64,000 bases of DNA. Source: Kriegella sp965368185. Lineage in GTDB: Bacteria > Bacteroidota > Bacteroidia > Flavobacteriales > Flavobacteriaceae. This document shows, one piece after another, positions 1-8,702 of the stretch. The stretch's first letter is position 1, and every line of letters begins with the position of its first letter. The position numbers and the translations under genes are program-made. The notes under the pieces were generated by a model. The model was not told the origin of the DNA. It did not search any database and saw only the letters and a list, made by a program, of their open reading frames with translations. The stretch covers positions 1-64,000 of the forward strand of contig CBDULZ010000004.1 in the NCBI GenBank assembly GCA_965368185.1, given 5' to 3'.

Positions 1-159
1 TAAATAAACAGTATAGTTTTACTGCAAGGCCGAACAAAGAGATGATTCACTCAATATGTTTCTACAATTCACATCTGGCCTTGAAAGAAATGGTGAATTG
101 ATTACATTTAAATTGAACTCCTTGAAAACTCACAAAATAACCAGTCGCACTTAAATATT

Positions 160-192
160 TACCATTCATACAGAATTTGTTACCACTTATAC
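160..192 (+). promoter_or_regulatory. Paired LytTR-type binding boxes, copy 1
   Basis: Two direct repeats, TACCATTCATAC at 160-171 and TACCACTTATAC at 181-192, each followed by AGAATT, repeat with an exact 21-bp period. The 9-bp cores ACCATTCAT and ACCACTTAT resemble the published LytTR (AgrA/AlgR-type) consensus of 9-bp repeats separated by about 12 bp. A second pair with the same period lies at 15090-15122 beside a LytTR regulator gene. Read on the plus strand they point at the small gene starting at 286. They could also serve a leftward gene outside the window. Binding is inferred, not shown. Confidence 0.5.
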
Positions 193-285
193 AGAATTGA
201 GTTAAAATTATGGTTTACTGCTAGAATTAACGTAATTTCCTACACCATAGCCGACTTGTTGATAAACCCCAAAATCTACCGTACC

Positions 286-738
286 ATGGAAAAAACACTT
301 CCTCGGCATACCTCATATATAAAATGGGCGAACAGCAGTATTGTTAAGAGACAAGATTTTGATCGTCGCCAAATGCCCCGCACTTTGCGAACTGCACTTC
401 CTCGGAGCGAGCCGGAAAGTAAACCTGTTGACAGTAACAGGTATATTTTGCGTTTAGAGCGAAACAACAAAACACTACTACGATTAAGACGAAGACTGGC
501 CTCTTATTTATATGAGCCCAGAACCCGTGAATTGTTCGATCGGATAGAGTATTTGAAAGGCCATATTGAATCTGTAAGCACAAAGAATTCGGAAATCATA
601 GGTTTCTTGAAGCACCATAGACAATCCATTGGTGATTATTTGGATTTTATAAAGCACGCATCAAGCAATTTTTATGAACTTAAGCTTGAGATAGAGCAGT
701 ATATGCGCGATGCCCACGTCGGTCGGCCAGTTCCCTAA
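286..738 (+). CDS. Hypothetical basic, helical protein
   Basis: A 150-residue protein with no family I recognise. The ATG at 286 is preferred over an upstream in-frame TTG at 256. The N-terminal 60 residues are rich in Arg, Lys and Pro and look disordered. Residues of about 60-140 are charged and probably helical, with a run of Arg around the LRLRRRL segment. There is no signal peptide or membrane segment, so it is probably cytoplasmic. It stands alone, divergent or unrelated to the downstream trpB2 on the other strand. The LytTR-type direct repeats at 160-192 lie about 95 bp upstream of its start, so it may be a target of a LytTR regulator. It could also be a degenerate or lineage-specific gene. 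Confidence 0.5.
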   Translation: MEKTLPRHTSYIKWANSSIVKRQDFDRRQMPRTLRTALPRSEPESKPVDSNRYILRLERNNKTLLRLRRRLASYLYEPRTRELFDRIEYLKGHIESVSTKNSEIIGFLKHHRQSIGDYLDFIKHASSNFYELKLEIEQYMRDAHVGRPVP

Positions 739-849
739 AGTTTGTTCAAGAAAAAAGAAAGATCAAAATCAAGGGTTTGGTTCGAACGTTTCGTACTGGC
801 CACAAATTAAATACACTATTCATCTCGTCTATATAATAGATATTTCGAA

Positions 850-870
850 TCTTTTTAAACCTTAAAAAGA
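850..870 (-). repeat. Inverted repeat after trpB2
   Basis: Perfect 9-bp arms TCTTTTTAA and TTAAAAAGA are separated by 3 bases, 8 bp beyond the trpB2 stop codon. It may act as an AT-rich transcription terminator for trpB2, but there is no following U-run on the minus strand, so the assignment is weak. Confidence 0.3.
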
Positions 871-878
871 GAAGTTCA

Positions 879-2252
879 CTAGTGTGGAATTTCAGGCGTA
901 TCCAATTTTGCAATCGAGGCATCGATTTCGGTCTGCGAAAGTTCGTGTTTTACAATTTTCCCATCAAAGTAATCATCATAGGCTTTCATATCGAAATTTC
1001 CATGGCCACATAGATTAAACAGTATGGTTTTACTCTTTCCCTCCTTTTTACATTTTTCGGCTTCCGCAATTACGGTTGCAATTCCGTGGGTGGCTTCCGG
1101 TGCGGGAATAATGCCTTCGGTCTTTGCAAACAATACACCAGCCTCAAAGACTTCTAAATTATCGTGTGCAACAGCCTCTATCAAATTATCCTTCAACAAT
1201 TGGCTAACGATGACCCCGGCACCGTGATAGCGCAATCCGCCGGCATGAATCGGCGCAGGAACAAAATCATGCCCCAAGGTATACATCGGCAATAAAGGTG
1301 TCATACCCCCTGTATCACCGAAATCGTAGCGAAATATACCACGTGTCAGCTTAGGGCAGGAGGTAGGCTCGCTTGCGATGCATCGTATGTGGCGCCCTTT
1401 CTCGAAATTCAATCGTAAAAAAGGAAATGCAAGTCCGGCGAAATTCGAACCACCGCCAAAGGGCGCAATAACAATGTCGGGCATATCACCTGCCTTTTCC
1501 ATTTGCTTAATCGCTTCTTGCCCAATAATGGTCTGGTGCAGTTTCACATGGTTCAATACACTGCCCAAGGCATATTTTGTATCCTCACGCTTTGCGGCCA
1601 TTTCAACCGCCTCGGAAATAGCAATACCCAAAGAACCCGGACTATTAGGGTCTTGGGCCAAAATCTTTCTCCCTGACTCTGTCAAATTGGTCGGTGAAGC
1701 ATAAACATTGGCTCCCCAGGCATTCATCATCGATTTTCTATAGGGCTTATGGTGGTATGAAAGCTTTACCATATAAACATCACATTCAAGACCAAAATGT
1801 TGACAGGCGAAACTTAGCGCACTGCCCCATTGCCCGGCCCCGGTCTCCGTAGTAATACGCTTAACACCTTCCATCTTGTTGTAATACGCTTGTGGAACGG
1901 CCGTATTTGGCTTATGGGAACCTGACGGGCTAACCCCTTCATATTTGTAATAAATCTTTGCCGGAGAATCCAATGCTTTTTCCAATCCGTATGCCCGGTA
2001 CAGTGGTGTTGGCCTCCATAAGGAATAGATATCACGTACTTCCTCTGGAATTGAAATCCATTTGTCAGCACTCATCTCTTGCTCTATCAAGGCTTTCGGA
2101 AACAACGGTTCAAGAGCTTCGGGACCCAATGGCTCTAAAGTACCCGGATGCAAGGGTGGCAGGGGTTTGTTCGGCATGTCGGCCAAAATATTATACCAGT
2201 TTTCAGGAATCTCCTTTTCCTCCAGAGTGAACTTACGTTGTTTCATATGCAC
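879..2252 (-). CDS. trpB2: TrpB2-type tryptophan synthase beta chain
   Basis: PLP enzyme joining indole and serine to make L-tryptophan. The protein has 457 residues, longer than the roughly 400 of classical TrpB, with the extended N-terminus (about 70 residues before the WRPTPL motif) typical of the TrpB2 subfamily. The PLP-binding lysine is K114 in SGSHKPN, and the phosphate-binding loop GGGSN is at 266-270. A second ATG two codons downstream is an equally possible start. The gene stands alone, with no trpA or other trp genes nearby, which fits the usual stand-alone setting of TrpB2. TrpB2 enzymes often work without TrpA, so an indole-salvage role is possible. The family call is firm; the physiological role is inferred. 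Confidence 0.92.
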   Translation of the reverse strand: MHMKQRKFTLEEKEIPENWYNILADMPNKPLPPLHPGTLEPLGPEALEPLFPKALIEQEMSADKWISIPEEVRDIYSLWRPTPLYRAYGLEKALDSPAKIYYKYEGVSPSGSHKPNTAVPQAYYNKMEGVKRITTETGAGQWGSALSFACQHFGLECDVYMVKLSYHHKPYRKSMMNAWGANVYASPTNLTESGRKILAQDPNSPGSLGIAISEAVEMAAKREDTKYALGSVLNHVKLHQTIIGQEAIKQMEKAGDMPDIVIAPFGGGSNFAGLAFPFLRLNFEKGRHIRCIASEPTSCPKLTRGIFRYDFGDTGGMTPLLPMYTLGHDFVPAPIHAGGLRYHGAGVIVSQLLKDNLIEAVAHDNLEVFEAGVLFAKTEGIIPAPEATHGIATVIAEAEKCKKEGKSKTILFNLCGHGNFDMKAYDDYFDGKIVKHELSQTEIDASIAKLDTPEIPH

Positions 2253-2522
2253 TATATATTAATAAAATGAAACCTAAATATAAGGAATGTGACCCGTTCA
2301 ATCCGATATTTTAAAAATTAAGCCATACCACGTCCGTTTAAAACATTTCTTAGAAAATCAAACCGTTAATTATTCGCTATACTGAACCTTCATGGATATC
2401 CTCCCATAAACATCTTCCATCCAGGAAATTCCTCAAAAATTTAACTTCACACGGTGCGTTTGACAAAATTTAACGCTTTTTTTGCGCTAATATAAATTTA
2501 TTGTCATCTTTAACGCATTGTT

Positions 2523-2543
2523 AATTCGTATATATTACGAATT
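2523..2543. promoter_or_regulatory. 8-5-8 palindrome, possible operator
   Basis: Perfect arms AATTCGTA (2523-2530) and TACGAATT (2536-2543) flank a TATAT spacer. The site lies 16 bp upstream of a 27-codon ORF at 2560 and between that ORF and the divergent trpB2. Its symmetry fits a dimeric repressor site, but no regulator can be assigned. Confidence 0.35.
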
Positions 2544-2559
2544 TCAAAAGTCTTGGGGT

Positions 2560-2643
2560 ATGGACCATTATTTAACCATCTTACTTATTTACATCGCGGC
2601 ATATGTCTTGTCGTTAGCCGTAAAGCCCTATATAGGAAAATAA
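2560..2643 (+). CDS. Tiny hydrophobic membrane peptide (27 aa)
   Basis: ATG-to-TAA frame of 27 residues starting MDHYLTILLIYIAAYV and ending KPYIGK. Nearly all residues 4-22 are hydrophobic, giving one predicted membrane span with a positively charged C-terminus. A purine/G-rich stretch (TTGGGGT) directly precedes the ATG. It lies alone in a 696-bp gap between trpB2 and nrdA. No function can be named. It could be a genuine small membrane protein or a chance frame in AT-rich DNA; ribosome profiling or conservation would decide. Confidence 0.35.
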   Translation: MDHYLTILLIYIAAYVLSLAVKPYIGK

Positions 2644-2865
2644 AATCCCTTCGATTTTATTTATATCCACTATTCACTCCCATTATTTATTTTTAAATGA
2701 CAACCATTTAATCTATACCTTAGTTCCTTTTTGTGTAAAGAATACTTTCCGTTCCTATTTAAAAAAACTAAGTAATCTAACCTTTTTCATTGCCCATACG
2801 ATTTCGAAGATTCTTTGCCGTAAATCTTGATTGAAACGATATACTTCCTATTTGTAGTAGTCTAA

Positions 2866-2895
2866 ATATAAAAAACCCCGGCATACACCAGGGTT
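2866..2895 (-). terminator. Rho-independent terminator of nrdA
   Basis: On the minus strand AACCCTGG pairs with CCGGGGTT (8 bp, one G-U) around a 6-base loop TGTATG and runs into TTTTTTATATTT. It lies 54 bp beyond the nrdA stop codon and should end the nrdB-nrdA transcript. Between 2644 and 2865 I see nothing else. Confidence 0.75.
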
Positions 2896-2948
2896 CTAGA
2901 TTAATAAACACTATTTCAGGGTTGAACAAAAAATTCTGGACCAAGTAT

Positions 2949-5438
2949 TTAAGACCCGCACATCAAGCAGTCGTCATCGGCCTGACCCTCTTTGGCCCGC
3001 GCTATCATTTCCCTCATTTCTTCGGCAGACATAGGTTGTATATCGGTTGTAGCTGTCTGAGGTGATTCTGAAATCGATGTGGGTTTCACTTCTATGGCCT
3101 TCGCAGCTGCTGGTGAAACGGAAACAATGTCAGCCTCGGCGGCCACACTTACCGGCATTTTCTTTTTCTTTGTATTATCCAGAGTAAATTTAATGGCATC
3201 TACGGCAGCTTTGGTACGCAGGTAATACATTCCAGTCTTCAAACCACTTTTCCATGCATAGAAGTGCATAGAGGTCAATTTTGAATAGTTTGCATTTTCC
3301 ATAAATAAATTCAATGACTGACTCTGATCAATGAAGTATCCGCGCTGTCGGCTCATGTCGATAATATCTTTCATACTGAGTTCCCATACCGTCTTGTACA
3401 GTTCTTTGATTTCATCTGGAATATTATCAATGTGTTGTATAGAACCATTGGCACGCATTAACTCTTGCTTCAAGTTCTCGTTCCATAGCCCTAAACTCAC
3501 CAAATCTTCTAAAAGGTGCTTGTTTACAACAATAAACTCACCGGACAGTACCCTACGGGTATAAATGTTGGATGTATACGGTTCGAAACATTCATTGTTA
3601 CCCAATATTTGGGAAGTTGAAGCGGTAGGCATCGGTGCTACCAACAAGGAATTACGTACGCCGTGCTTTTTGACACTCTTTCGAAGTTTGGCCCAATCCC
3701 ATGTTCCTGAGAGTTCTTCATCTTTTACACCCCAAAGGTTGTGCTGAAACTCACCTTTTGAAATAGGCGACCCCTCATATGAAGAGTACGCGCCTTCTTC
3801 TTGAGCCATTTCCATAGAAGCCGTAACCGCTGCAAAATATAGGGTTTCAAAAATATCTTGGTTCAGTTGCTTTGCTTCATCACTGGTAAAAGGCAAACGG
3901 AGCATAATGAATGCATCTGCCAGACCTTGAACACCCAAACCGATAGGTCGATGGCGCATATTTGAATTTTCGGCCTCCTTTACGGGATAATAGTTGCGAT
4001 CTATAACACGGTTCAAGTTTTTAGTAACCCTTTTGGTGACCCGAAATAGTTCTTTATGGTCGAACTTATTTCCTTTGATAAACATGGGCAGGGCAATCGA
4101 GGCTAGGTTACACACCGCCACTTCGTCAGGAGACGTATATTCCATTATCTCGGTACAAAGGTTCGATGAGCGAATAGTACCTAAATTTCGTTGGTTGCTC
4201 TTGCGGTTGGCCGCATCTTTATAAAGCATATAAGGTGTACCGGTCTCTATTTGTGATTCCAATATTTTCTCCCAAAGCTCCCGGGCCTTTACAGTTTTAC
4301 GACCCTTGCCTTCAGCTTCGTATGCCAGATATAATTTTTCAAATTCGTCGCTATGATGGTTAAAAAGCCCTGGACACTCATTGGGGCACATCAAGGTCCA
4401 GCTTTCATTGGCCTCTACCCTTTTCATAAACAAATCTGGAATCCACATAGCATAAAAAAGGTCTCGCGCACGCATTTCTTCCTTCCCATGGTTCTTTTTC
4501 AAATCTAAAAAATCGAAAATGTCGGCATGCCATGGCTCCACATAGATTGCGAAACTACCTTTTCTCTTTCCACCGCCTTGGTCTACATAACGTGCGGTAT
4601 CGTTGAATACTTTTAACATAGGCACAATTCCGTTGGAAGTACCGTTTGTACCTGCAATGTATGAGCCCGTAGCTCGAACATTATGAATAGATAACCCAAT
4701 ACCACCGGCCGATTGAGAAATCTTAGCGGTCTGCTTTAAGGTATCATAAATTCCGTCGATGCTATCATCCTTCATCGCCAACAAGAAACAAGAAGACATT
4801 TGCGGTTTTGGGGTTCCAGAATTGAACAATGTCGGTGTAGCATGTGTAAAATACTTCTTTGACATGAGCTCATAGGTCTCAATGGCCGATTCAAGGTCAT
4901 TTAAATGGATTCCTATGGAAACCCGCATCAACATATGTTGCGGACGCTCGGCAATCTTACCGTTCAATTTCAAAAGATACGAACGCTCTAAAGTCTTAAA
5001 CCCAAAATAGTCGTAGCCAAAATCACGGTTATAAATGATCGTGGAATCCAACTGGTCTGCATTTTCAGAAACTACCTTGTATACTTCATCCGACAATAAA
5101 GGAGCCTTCTTGCCTGTTCTAGGATTCACGTATTCGTATAAATCTTTCATAGTTTCGGAGAAAGACTTCTTTGTATTCTTATGTAGGTTGGACACAGAAA
5201 TTCGCGCAGCCAATTTTGCGAAATCAGGATGTGTCGTCGTCATAGTTGCCGCAATCTCGGCCGCAAGATTGTCAAGTTCGGAAGTCGTTACCCCATCATA
5301 TAGCCCTTCTATCACACGCATTGAAACTTTGATAGGATCAACCAGTTCGTTTAGGCCATAACATAATTTTCTCACCCTCGCCGTGATTTTGTCGAACATC
5401 ATCGGCTCTTTTCTTCCGTCTCTTTTTAGTACATACAT
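2949..5438 (-). CDS. nrdA: Ribonucleoside-diphosphate reductase, alpha subunit (class I)
   Basis: Large catalytic subunit that reduces ribonucleoside diphosphates to deoxyribonucleotides, using a thiyl radical. The length of 829 residues is normal for class Ia. An ATP-cone allosteric domain occupies about residues 1-90. The active-site set is visible: C217 in MSSCFLL, N426, C428 and E430 in NLCTE, and C443 in AVCNLAS. The mobile C-terminal redox pair is C824 and C827 in CLMCGS. A Pro/Ala/Thr-rich linker of about 60 residues precedes that tail. It lies 150 bp downstream of nrdB on the same strand and is followed by a strong terminator, so nrdB-nrdA is probably one transcript. No clear NrdR box was found upstream. 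Confidence 0.97.
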   Translation of the reverse strand: MYVLKRDGRKEPMMFDKITARVRKLCYGLNELVDPIKVSMRVIEGLYDGVTTSELDNLAAEIAATMTTTHPDFAKLAARISVSNLHKNTKKSFSETMKDLYEYVNPRTGKKAPLLSDEVYKVVSENADQLDSTIIYNRDFGYDYFGFKTLERSYLLKLNGKIAERPQHMLMRVSIGIHLNDLESAIETYELMSKKYFTHATPTLFNSGTPKPQMSSCFLLAMKDDSIDGIYDTLKQTAKISQSAGGIGLSIHNVRATGSYIAGTNGTSNGIVPMLKVFNDTARYVDQGGGKRKGSFAIYVEPWHADIFDFLDLKKNHGKEEMRARDLFYAMWIPDLFMKRVEANESWTLMCPNECPGLFNHHSDEFEKLYLAYEAEGKGRKTVKARELWEKILESQIETGTPYMLYKDAANRKSNQRNLGTIRSSNLCTEIMEYTSPDEVAVCNLASIALPMFIKGNKFDHKELFRVTKRVTKNLNRVIDRNYYPVKEAENSNMRHRPIGLGVQGLADAFIMLRLPFTSDEAKQLNQDIFETLYFAAVTASMEMAQEEGAYSSYEGSPISKGEFQHNLWGVKDEELSGTWDWAKLRKSVKKHGVRNSLLVAPMPTASTSQILGNNECFEPYTSNIYTRRVLSGEFIVVNKHLLEDLVSLGLWNENLKQELMRANGSIQHIDNIPDEIKELYKTVWELSMKDIIDMSRQRGYFIDQSQSLNLFMENANYSKLTSMHFYAWKSGLKTGMYYLRTKAAVDAIKFTLDNTKKKKMPVSVAAEADIVSVSPAAAKAIEVKPTSISESPQTATTDIQPMSAEEMREMIARAKEGQADDDCLMCGS

Positions 5439-5588
5439 AATTTCTGAATTAAGGTTATAAGAATTAAGTATGTGATTGCAGACGCACGTGCAATACTCAA
5501 CTCTCGGTGTTTTGACTTGTTTTTACAATCTAAAGGAATATCTTTTAAGATATTTGCTGGCTATTTGTTACTCAAGTATTGTGGCCGA

Positions 5589-6578
5589 CTAGAAATCAGC
5601 ATCAAAACTGATTTTCTGAGAATCTTCGTCTTTTTCTTTAGTATTAAGAACACCTGCTTTTTGGTATTCCGACACGCGTTTTTCAAAGAAATTGGTCTTA
5701 CCCTGAAGGGAAATCATATCCATAAAATCAAATGGATTTGTTGAATTATAGACTTTTTCACATTCAAGTTCGACCAACAGTCGATCGGTTACGAACTCTA
5801 AATACTGGGTCATAAGCTTTGAATTCATCCCAATTAGACTGGCAGGAAGCGATTCGGTTATGAATTCTCTTTCGATATCAAGAGCGTTCGTTAAAATATC
5901 GGTAATTCGCGCTTTGGGCACTTTGTTGAGTAGGTGTTTGTTGTGCAGATGCACCGCATAATCACAATGCATACCCTCATCACGGGAAATCAACTCATTG
6001 GAGAACGTAAGCCCAGGCATCAACCCTCTTTTCTTCAACCAAAAAATCGAACAAAATGCCCCCGAGAAGAAAATACCCTCTACAGCGGCAAAAGCAATCA
6101 ACCGCTCGGCAAAACTCGGGGAATCGATCCATTTTAAGGCCCAATCGGCCTTCTTCTTGATTGCCGGAAAGTTCTCGATGGCCTTGAACAAGATATTCTT
6201 TTCCTTTTCGTCTTTCACATAGGTGTCAATCAAGAGGGAATAGGTTTCTGAATGAATGTTCTCCATCATAATCTGGAACCCGTAGAAAAATTTAGCTTCG
6301 GCGTATTGTACTTCACTTACAAAATTTTCAGCCAGATTCTCATTTACAATTCCATCGGAGGCTGCGAAAAAAGCCAATATATGTTTGATAAAATATTGTT
6401 CGTCTGCACTTAATTTGTTTTCCCAATCGGTAAGATCTTGGTGAAGGTCTATCTCCTCAGCAGTCCAAAAACAGGCCTCACATTTTTTATACCAATCCCA
6501 AAGATCATGGTGTTTGATAGGAAAAATCACAAAACGGTCTGCGTTTTCGGCTAATATGGGCTCTACTGCTGTTGACAT
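5589..6578 (-). CDS. nrdB: Ribonucleoside-diphosphate reductase, beta subunit (class I)
   Basis: The radical-generating diiron subunit, 329 residues, partner of NrdA encoded immediately downstream. Helical diiron-ligand motifs include WTAEEIDLH near residue 38 and ENIHSETYSLLIDTY near 105-120. The latter resembles the eukaryotic-type R2 motif in which the radical tyrosine follows in the same helix. The last residues (DSQKISFDADF) look like the C-terminal tail that docks on the alpha subunit. ATG start at 6578. It belongs with nrdA to one operon (150-bp gap). The subunit call is firm; class Ia rather than Ib is inferred from sequence flavour and from the ATP cone of its partner. Confidence 0.96.
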   Translation of the reverse strand: MSTAVEPILAENADRFVIFPIKHHDLWDWYKKCEACFWTAEEIDLHQDLTDWENKLSADEQYFIKHILAFFAASDGIVNENLAENFVSEVQYAEAKFFYGFQIMMENIHSETYSLLIDTYVKDEKEKNILFKAIENFPAIKKKADWALKWIDSPSFAERLIAFAAVEGIFFSGAFCSIFWLKKRGLMPGLTFSNELISRDEGMHCDYAVHLHNKHLLNKVPKARITDILTNALDIEREFITESLPASLIGMNSKLMTQYLEFVTDRLLVELECEKVYNSTNPFDFMDMISLQGKTNFFEKRVSEYQKAGVLNTKEKDEDSQKISFDADF

Positions 6579-7137
6579 AATACTATTGTTTTTTGTTTTT
6601 CTTTTATCTGATTTATTTCGCCCAAAAATCGATTGCGCTTTTCATTTCTCTTGCCTTGCACCTCCGCTTTCTAATAACGGGAAAAGACAATTGGTATGTG
6701 CAATTATTTTAACTTTTGATAAGTTAGGGTGAAAGTTACCTCACTGTCGGGATTAACAAAGATGGAAAATTATGGGCGATCCAGAAAGGAGATTCTGGCA
6801 ATAAGAGCACAAAGTTTTTAACACGATCTGTTGAAATGTGGCTTGGCAAGTGATGTTCATTGACCTTTTGGAAAGTATCCTTATTTTAAAAAAAAAGAAC
6901 TTAAAAAGAACAAACCAAAAAGTATATAAAAACATACTTTTTGGTTTAAAATTTTCCCGCTTTTCAATCTTTATTTATTAAAAAGTCCATTCTTCAATCC
7001 CCTTCATAAAAATGACTTCTACACTAACGCTAAGTGTAAGTCTTTTAATTCTATACAAGTTTATAAAACTAAACTTTAATGGCAGATTGTCTACACGAGC
7101 CATGTAGCAATACGCTCTTACCGCAATAATCGTTTTA
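6579..7137. other. Gene-free stretch upstream of nrdB
   Basis: 559 bp without a supported gene. It should contain the nrdB promoter, but I cannot fix a -7 box. The only clear structure is the long inverted repeat at 6912-6947. A 60-codon minus-strand frame at 6753-6935 is AT-driven, overlaps that repeat and was not accepted. Confidence 0.5.
6912..6947 (-). terminator. 14-bp perfect inverted repeat, terminator-like
   Basis: AAACCAAAAAGTAT (6912-6925) and its exact reverse complement (6934-6947) flank an 8-base spacer. On the minus strand the hairpin is followed by TTTGTTCTTTTT, which fits termination of a transcript from the 27-codon ORF at 7138-7221. The stem is AT-rich, so a protein-binding role is also possible. 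Confidence 0.45.
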
Positions 7138-7221
7138 TTAGGTAAGTGCCATACTTAAACAAGAAATCAGGCTTAGAAAAGCTATAGTAAGTAACACAAC
7201 GTAGGTAATAATAGATTTCAT
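7138..7221 (-). CDS. Tiny hydrophobic membrane peptide (27 aa)
   Basis: Minus-strand ATG-to-TAA frame of 27 residues starting MKSIITYVVLLTIAFLSL and ending CLSMALT. It has a Lys at position 2 and one hydrophobic span, with a Cys near residue 21. It could be a small inner-membrane protein or a cleaved-off leader-like peptide. A terminator-like inverted repeat lies about 190 bp downstream on the same strand, which supports a short transcript. No family or function is recognisable. Confidence 0.35.
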   Translation of the reverse strand: MKSIITYVVLLTIAFLSLISCLSMALT

Positions 7222-7679
7222 GATCGTGGTGTTTACAGTTTATGCAGAAAACATAAATGGTTAAAATTTGTTTTTTGGGGTTCTAACCGATTCATAAATG
7301 TTCGCCCCCTTAATTCGAATACTAAGGTATCAATCCTTGTGCCAACATATTTCGGAATTGTATAATTGGCATCGAATTTTGTATCGATTGCAGCTAAGCA
7401 GATGCCTTTCAAAAAAAATAAGTTGCCTAATCATCAGACAGCACCAGAATTTAGTGCCTTGCATATATGAAGCTTTACCATACAAAGACATTCTGCTTCG
7501 TTTTATTGAGTTTTTCTTTTACCTTTTTACATATCGAACAAGGATGATATACTTAGCACCCTAATGCTCTTATTGTCGCTAAAATCTGGGTTACAACCCA
7601 ATTCGTTATATAAAATCTCTTATAGCTTAATATTTTATGGCATTGGGAGCTATTATTTCAACTTCAGTGAAAGCTGCCA
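7222..7679. other. Gene-free stretch
   Basis: 458 bp in which I see no convincing gene, RNA or operator. Two overlapping plus-strand frames (7298-7564 and 7637-7828) have unnatural composition. The second also runs antisense into the lipoprotein gene at 7680-8012. Confidence 0.4.
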
Positions 7680-8012
7680 CTAATCGCAGCTCTCATTGTC
7701 AACATCCGCCTTCGCATCTTTTATGGCTTGGTCGATTGCAGCCCTATTGGCGGTCGGCACGCAATCGTAAACATCATCGAGGGCATCAAGATATGCCTTT
7801 GCCGCATTTTTATAGTTCGTACAATTAGTTTGGTTTGGCTCTTGGCTATATGTCGTGGCGGCATTCGACCATGCCTGCAACTCATCGGTATATTGTTCGG
7901 CCCAGTTACCTCCGAAACAGTTTCCTGCTGGATTCAAAGGGTTGCTTTTGCTGCACCCTGTGGCCAATGTAAACATCGCAGCACTGCAGCCGATTAAAAG
8001 TCTTGTTTTCAT
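7680..8012 (-). CDS. Small secreted lipoprotein, unknown function
   Basis: 110 residues from the ATG at 8012; a further upstream in-frame ATG at 8039 would add nine residues. The N-terminus MKTRLLIGCSAAMFTLATGC is a lipoprotein signal with lipobox LATGC, so the mature protein is probably lipid-anchored in the envelope. The mature part has five further Cys (CFGG, TNCTNY, DCVPT and ESCD among them), suggesting disulfide bonds, and is helical with repeated Ala/Asp/Tyr. The Cys spacing resembles small flavobacterial lipoproteins of unknown role, but I do not recognise a named family. It stands alone on its strand. Confidence 0.7.
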   Translation of the reverse strand: MKTRLLIGCSAAMFTLATGCSKSNPLNPAGNCFGGNWAEQYTDELQAWSNAATTYSQEPNQTNCTNYKNAAKAYLDALDDVYDCVPTANRAAIDQAIKDAKADVDNESCD

Positions 8013-8179
8013 TTCTTTACTAGTTTTCATGGTTTTCAAATTTTGGTTATTGGTTATTTTTTTCTTATTGTCTTTGTTTTTACTGCTACGGACCTCTTAT
8101 AGCGAAATATCTATAAACAGCTTTTTTTCTTCGAATGCGGAAAAGATTGACATGGCAGCCTGTTCCTACTTCTTAAATT

Positions 8180-8345
8180 TCTTAGGACCAAGCTCCTTCA
8201 AGAAGCACCAAGGCGCTTGTGCAAATAAAGAATTTCTTGAAACCGAAATGCTCAATTTCGCCCCACCCTAATTCAATGAAAAACGGAATTTGACCTCTCC
8301 CAAGGAGAGGTAAATAGGAAGCCCCTGGGCAGAGCCCGAGGAATT
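8180..8345. repeat. Multi-hairpin intergenic element, probably dispersed
   Basis: Three GC-richer hairpins stand out from the AT-rich surroundings: AAGCACC-AA-GGCGCTT (8203-8218, one mismatch), CCTCTCC-CAA-GGAGAGG (8294-8310) and GGGC-AGA-GCCC (8327-8337). The whole segment can be read as a protein on the minus strand (8182-8364), but that frame looks like translated repeat. I believe similar sequence recurs in flavobacterial genomes; copy number cannot be checked here. No transposase is present. Confidence 0.4.
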
Positions 8346-8570
8346 TTAGATTAATTGCTTTCATAATTTATGGTTTTCACACTTGTTGATTCCTCCATTT
8401 TCAGCAGGTAAGTACGAATTCTGATTTTCTTGACGAGCGTTGACTTACATCTTTCCTTTTAAAAATTGAAAAATAATGACTAGCCCACACAATTAAAGAA
8501 AACATGTGCCAACTGTAGGGTTTTCTGTGTTATCGGTCATTTGAACATTACCAATATTAAATTTTATGTA

Positions 8571-8675
8571 CTAATAGTAGTTTGCCCATAGTGCTACAAC
8601 AATCATAATAATAGCCAAAATAAAAACGCCTAAAAAAACCATGTTCGTTCTATGTTCAATTTTCTCGCTTGTCAT
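8571..8675 (-). CDS. Small single-span membrane protein (34 aa)
   Basis: Minus-strand ATG-to-TAG frame of 34 residues. A charged N-terminus (MTSEKIEHRTN) is followed by one hydrophobic span of about 20 residues and ends in LWANYY. The layout of polar head, single span and short aromatic tail is typical of genuine small membrane proteins. It resembles in plan, though hardly in sequence, the 37-residue ORF at 36373-36486. It lies alone upstream of the lipoprotein gene. No function is known. Confidence 0.45.
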   Translation of the reverse strand: MTSEKIEHRTNMVFLGVFILAIIMIVVALWANYY

Positions 8676-8702
8676 CTCGTTATATTTTTCAAAAATCATT
8701 TT

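Noticed and set aside
6579..6760. NrdR boxes before nrdB
   Set aside because: I looked for paired ACAnTATATnTnGT-like boxes and found none.
6753..6935. 60-codon minus-strand ORF upstream of nrdB
   Set aside because: Phe/Lys-rich AT-driven frame overlapping an inverted repeat, with no coding signs.
8182..8364. 60-codon minus-strand ORF
   Set aside because: It runs through the multi-hairpin element and looks like translated repeat rather than a protein.
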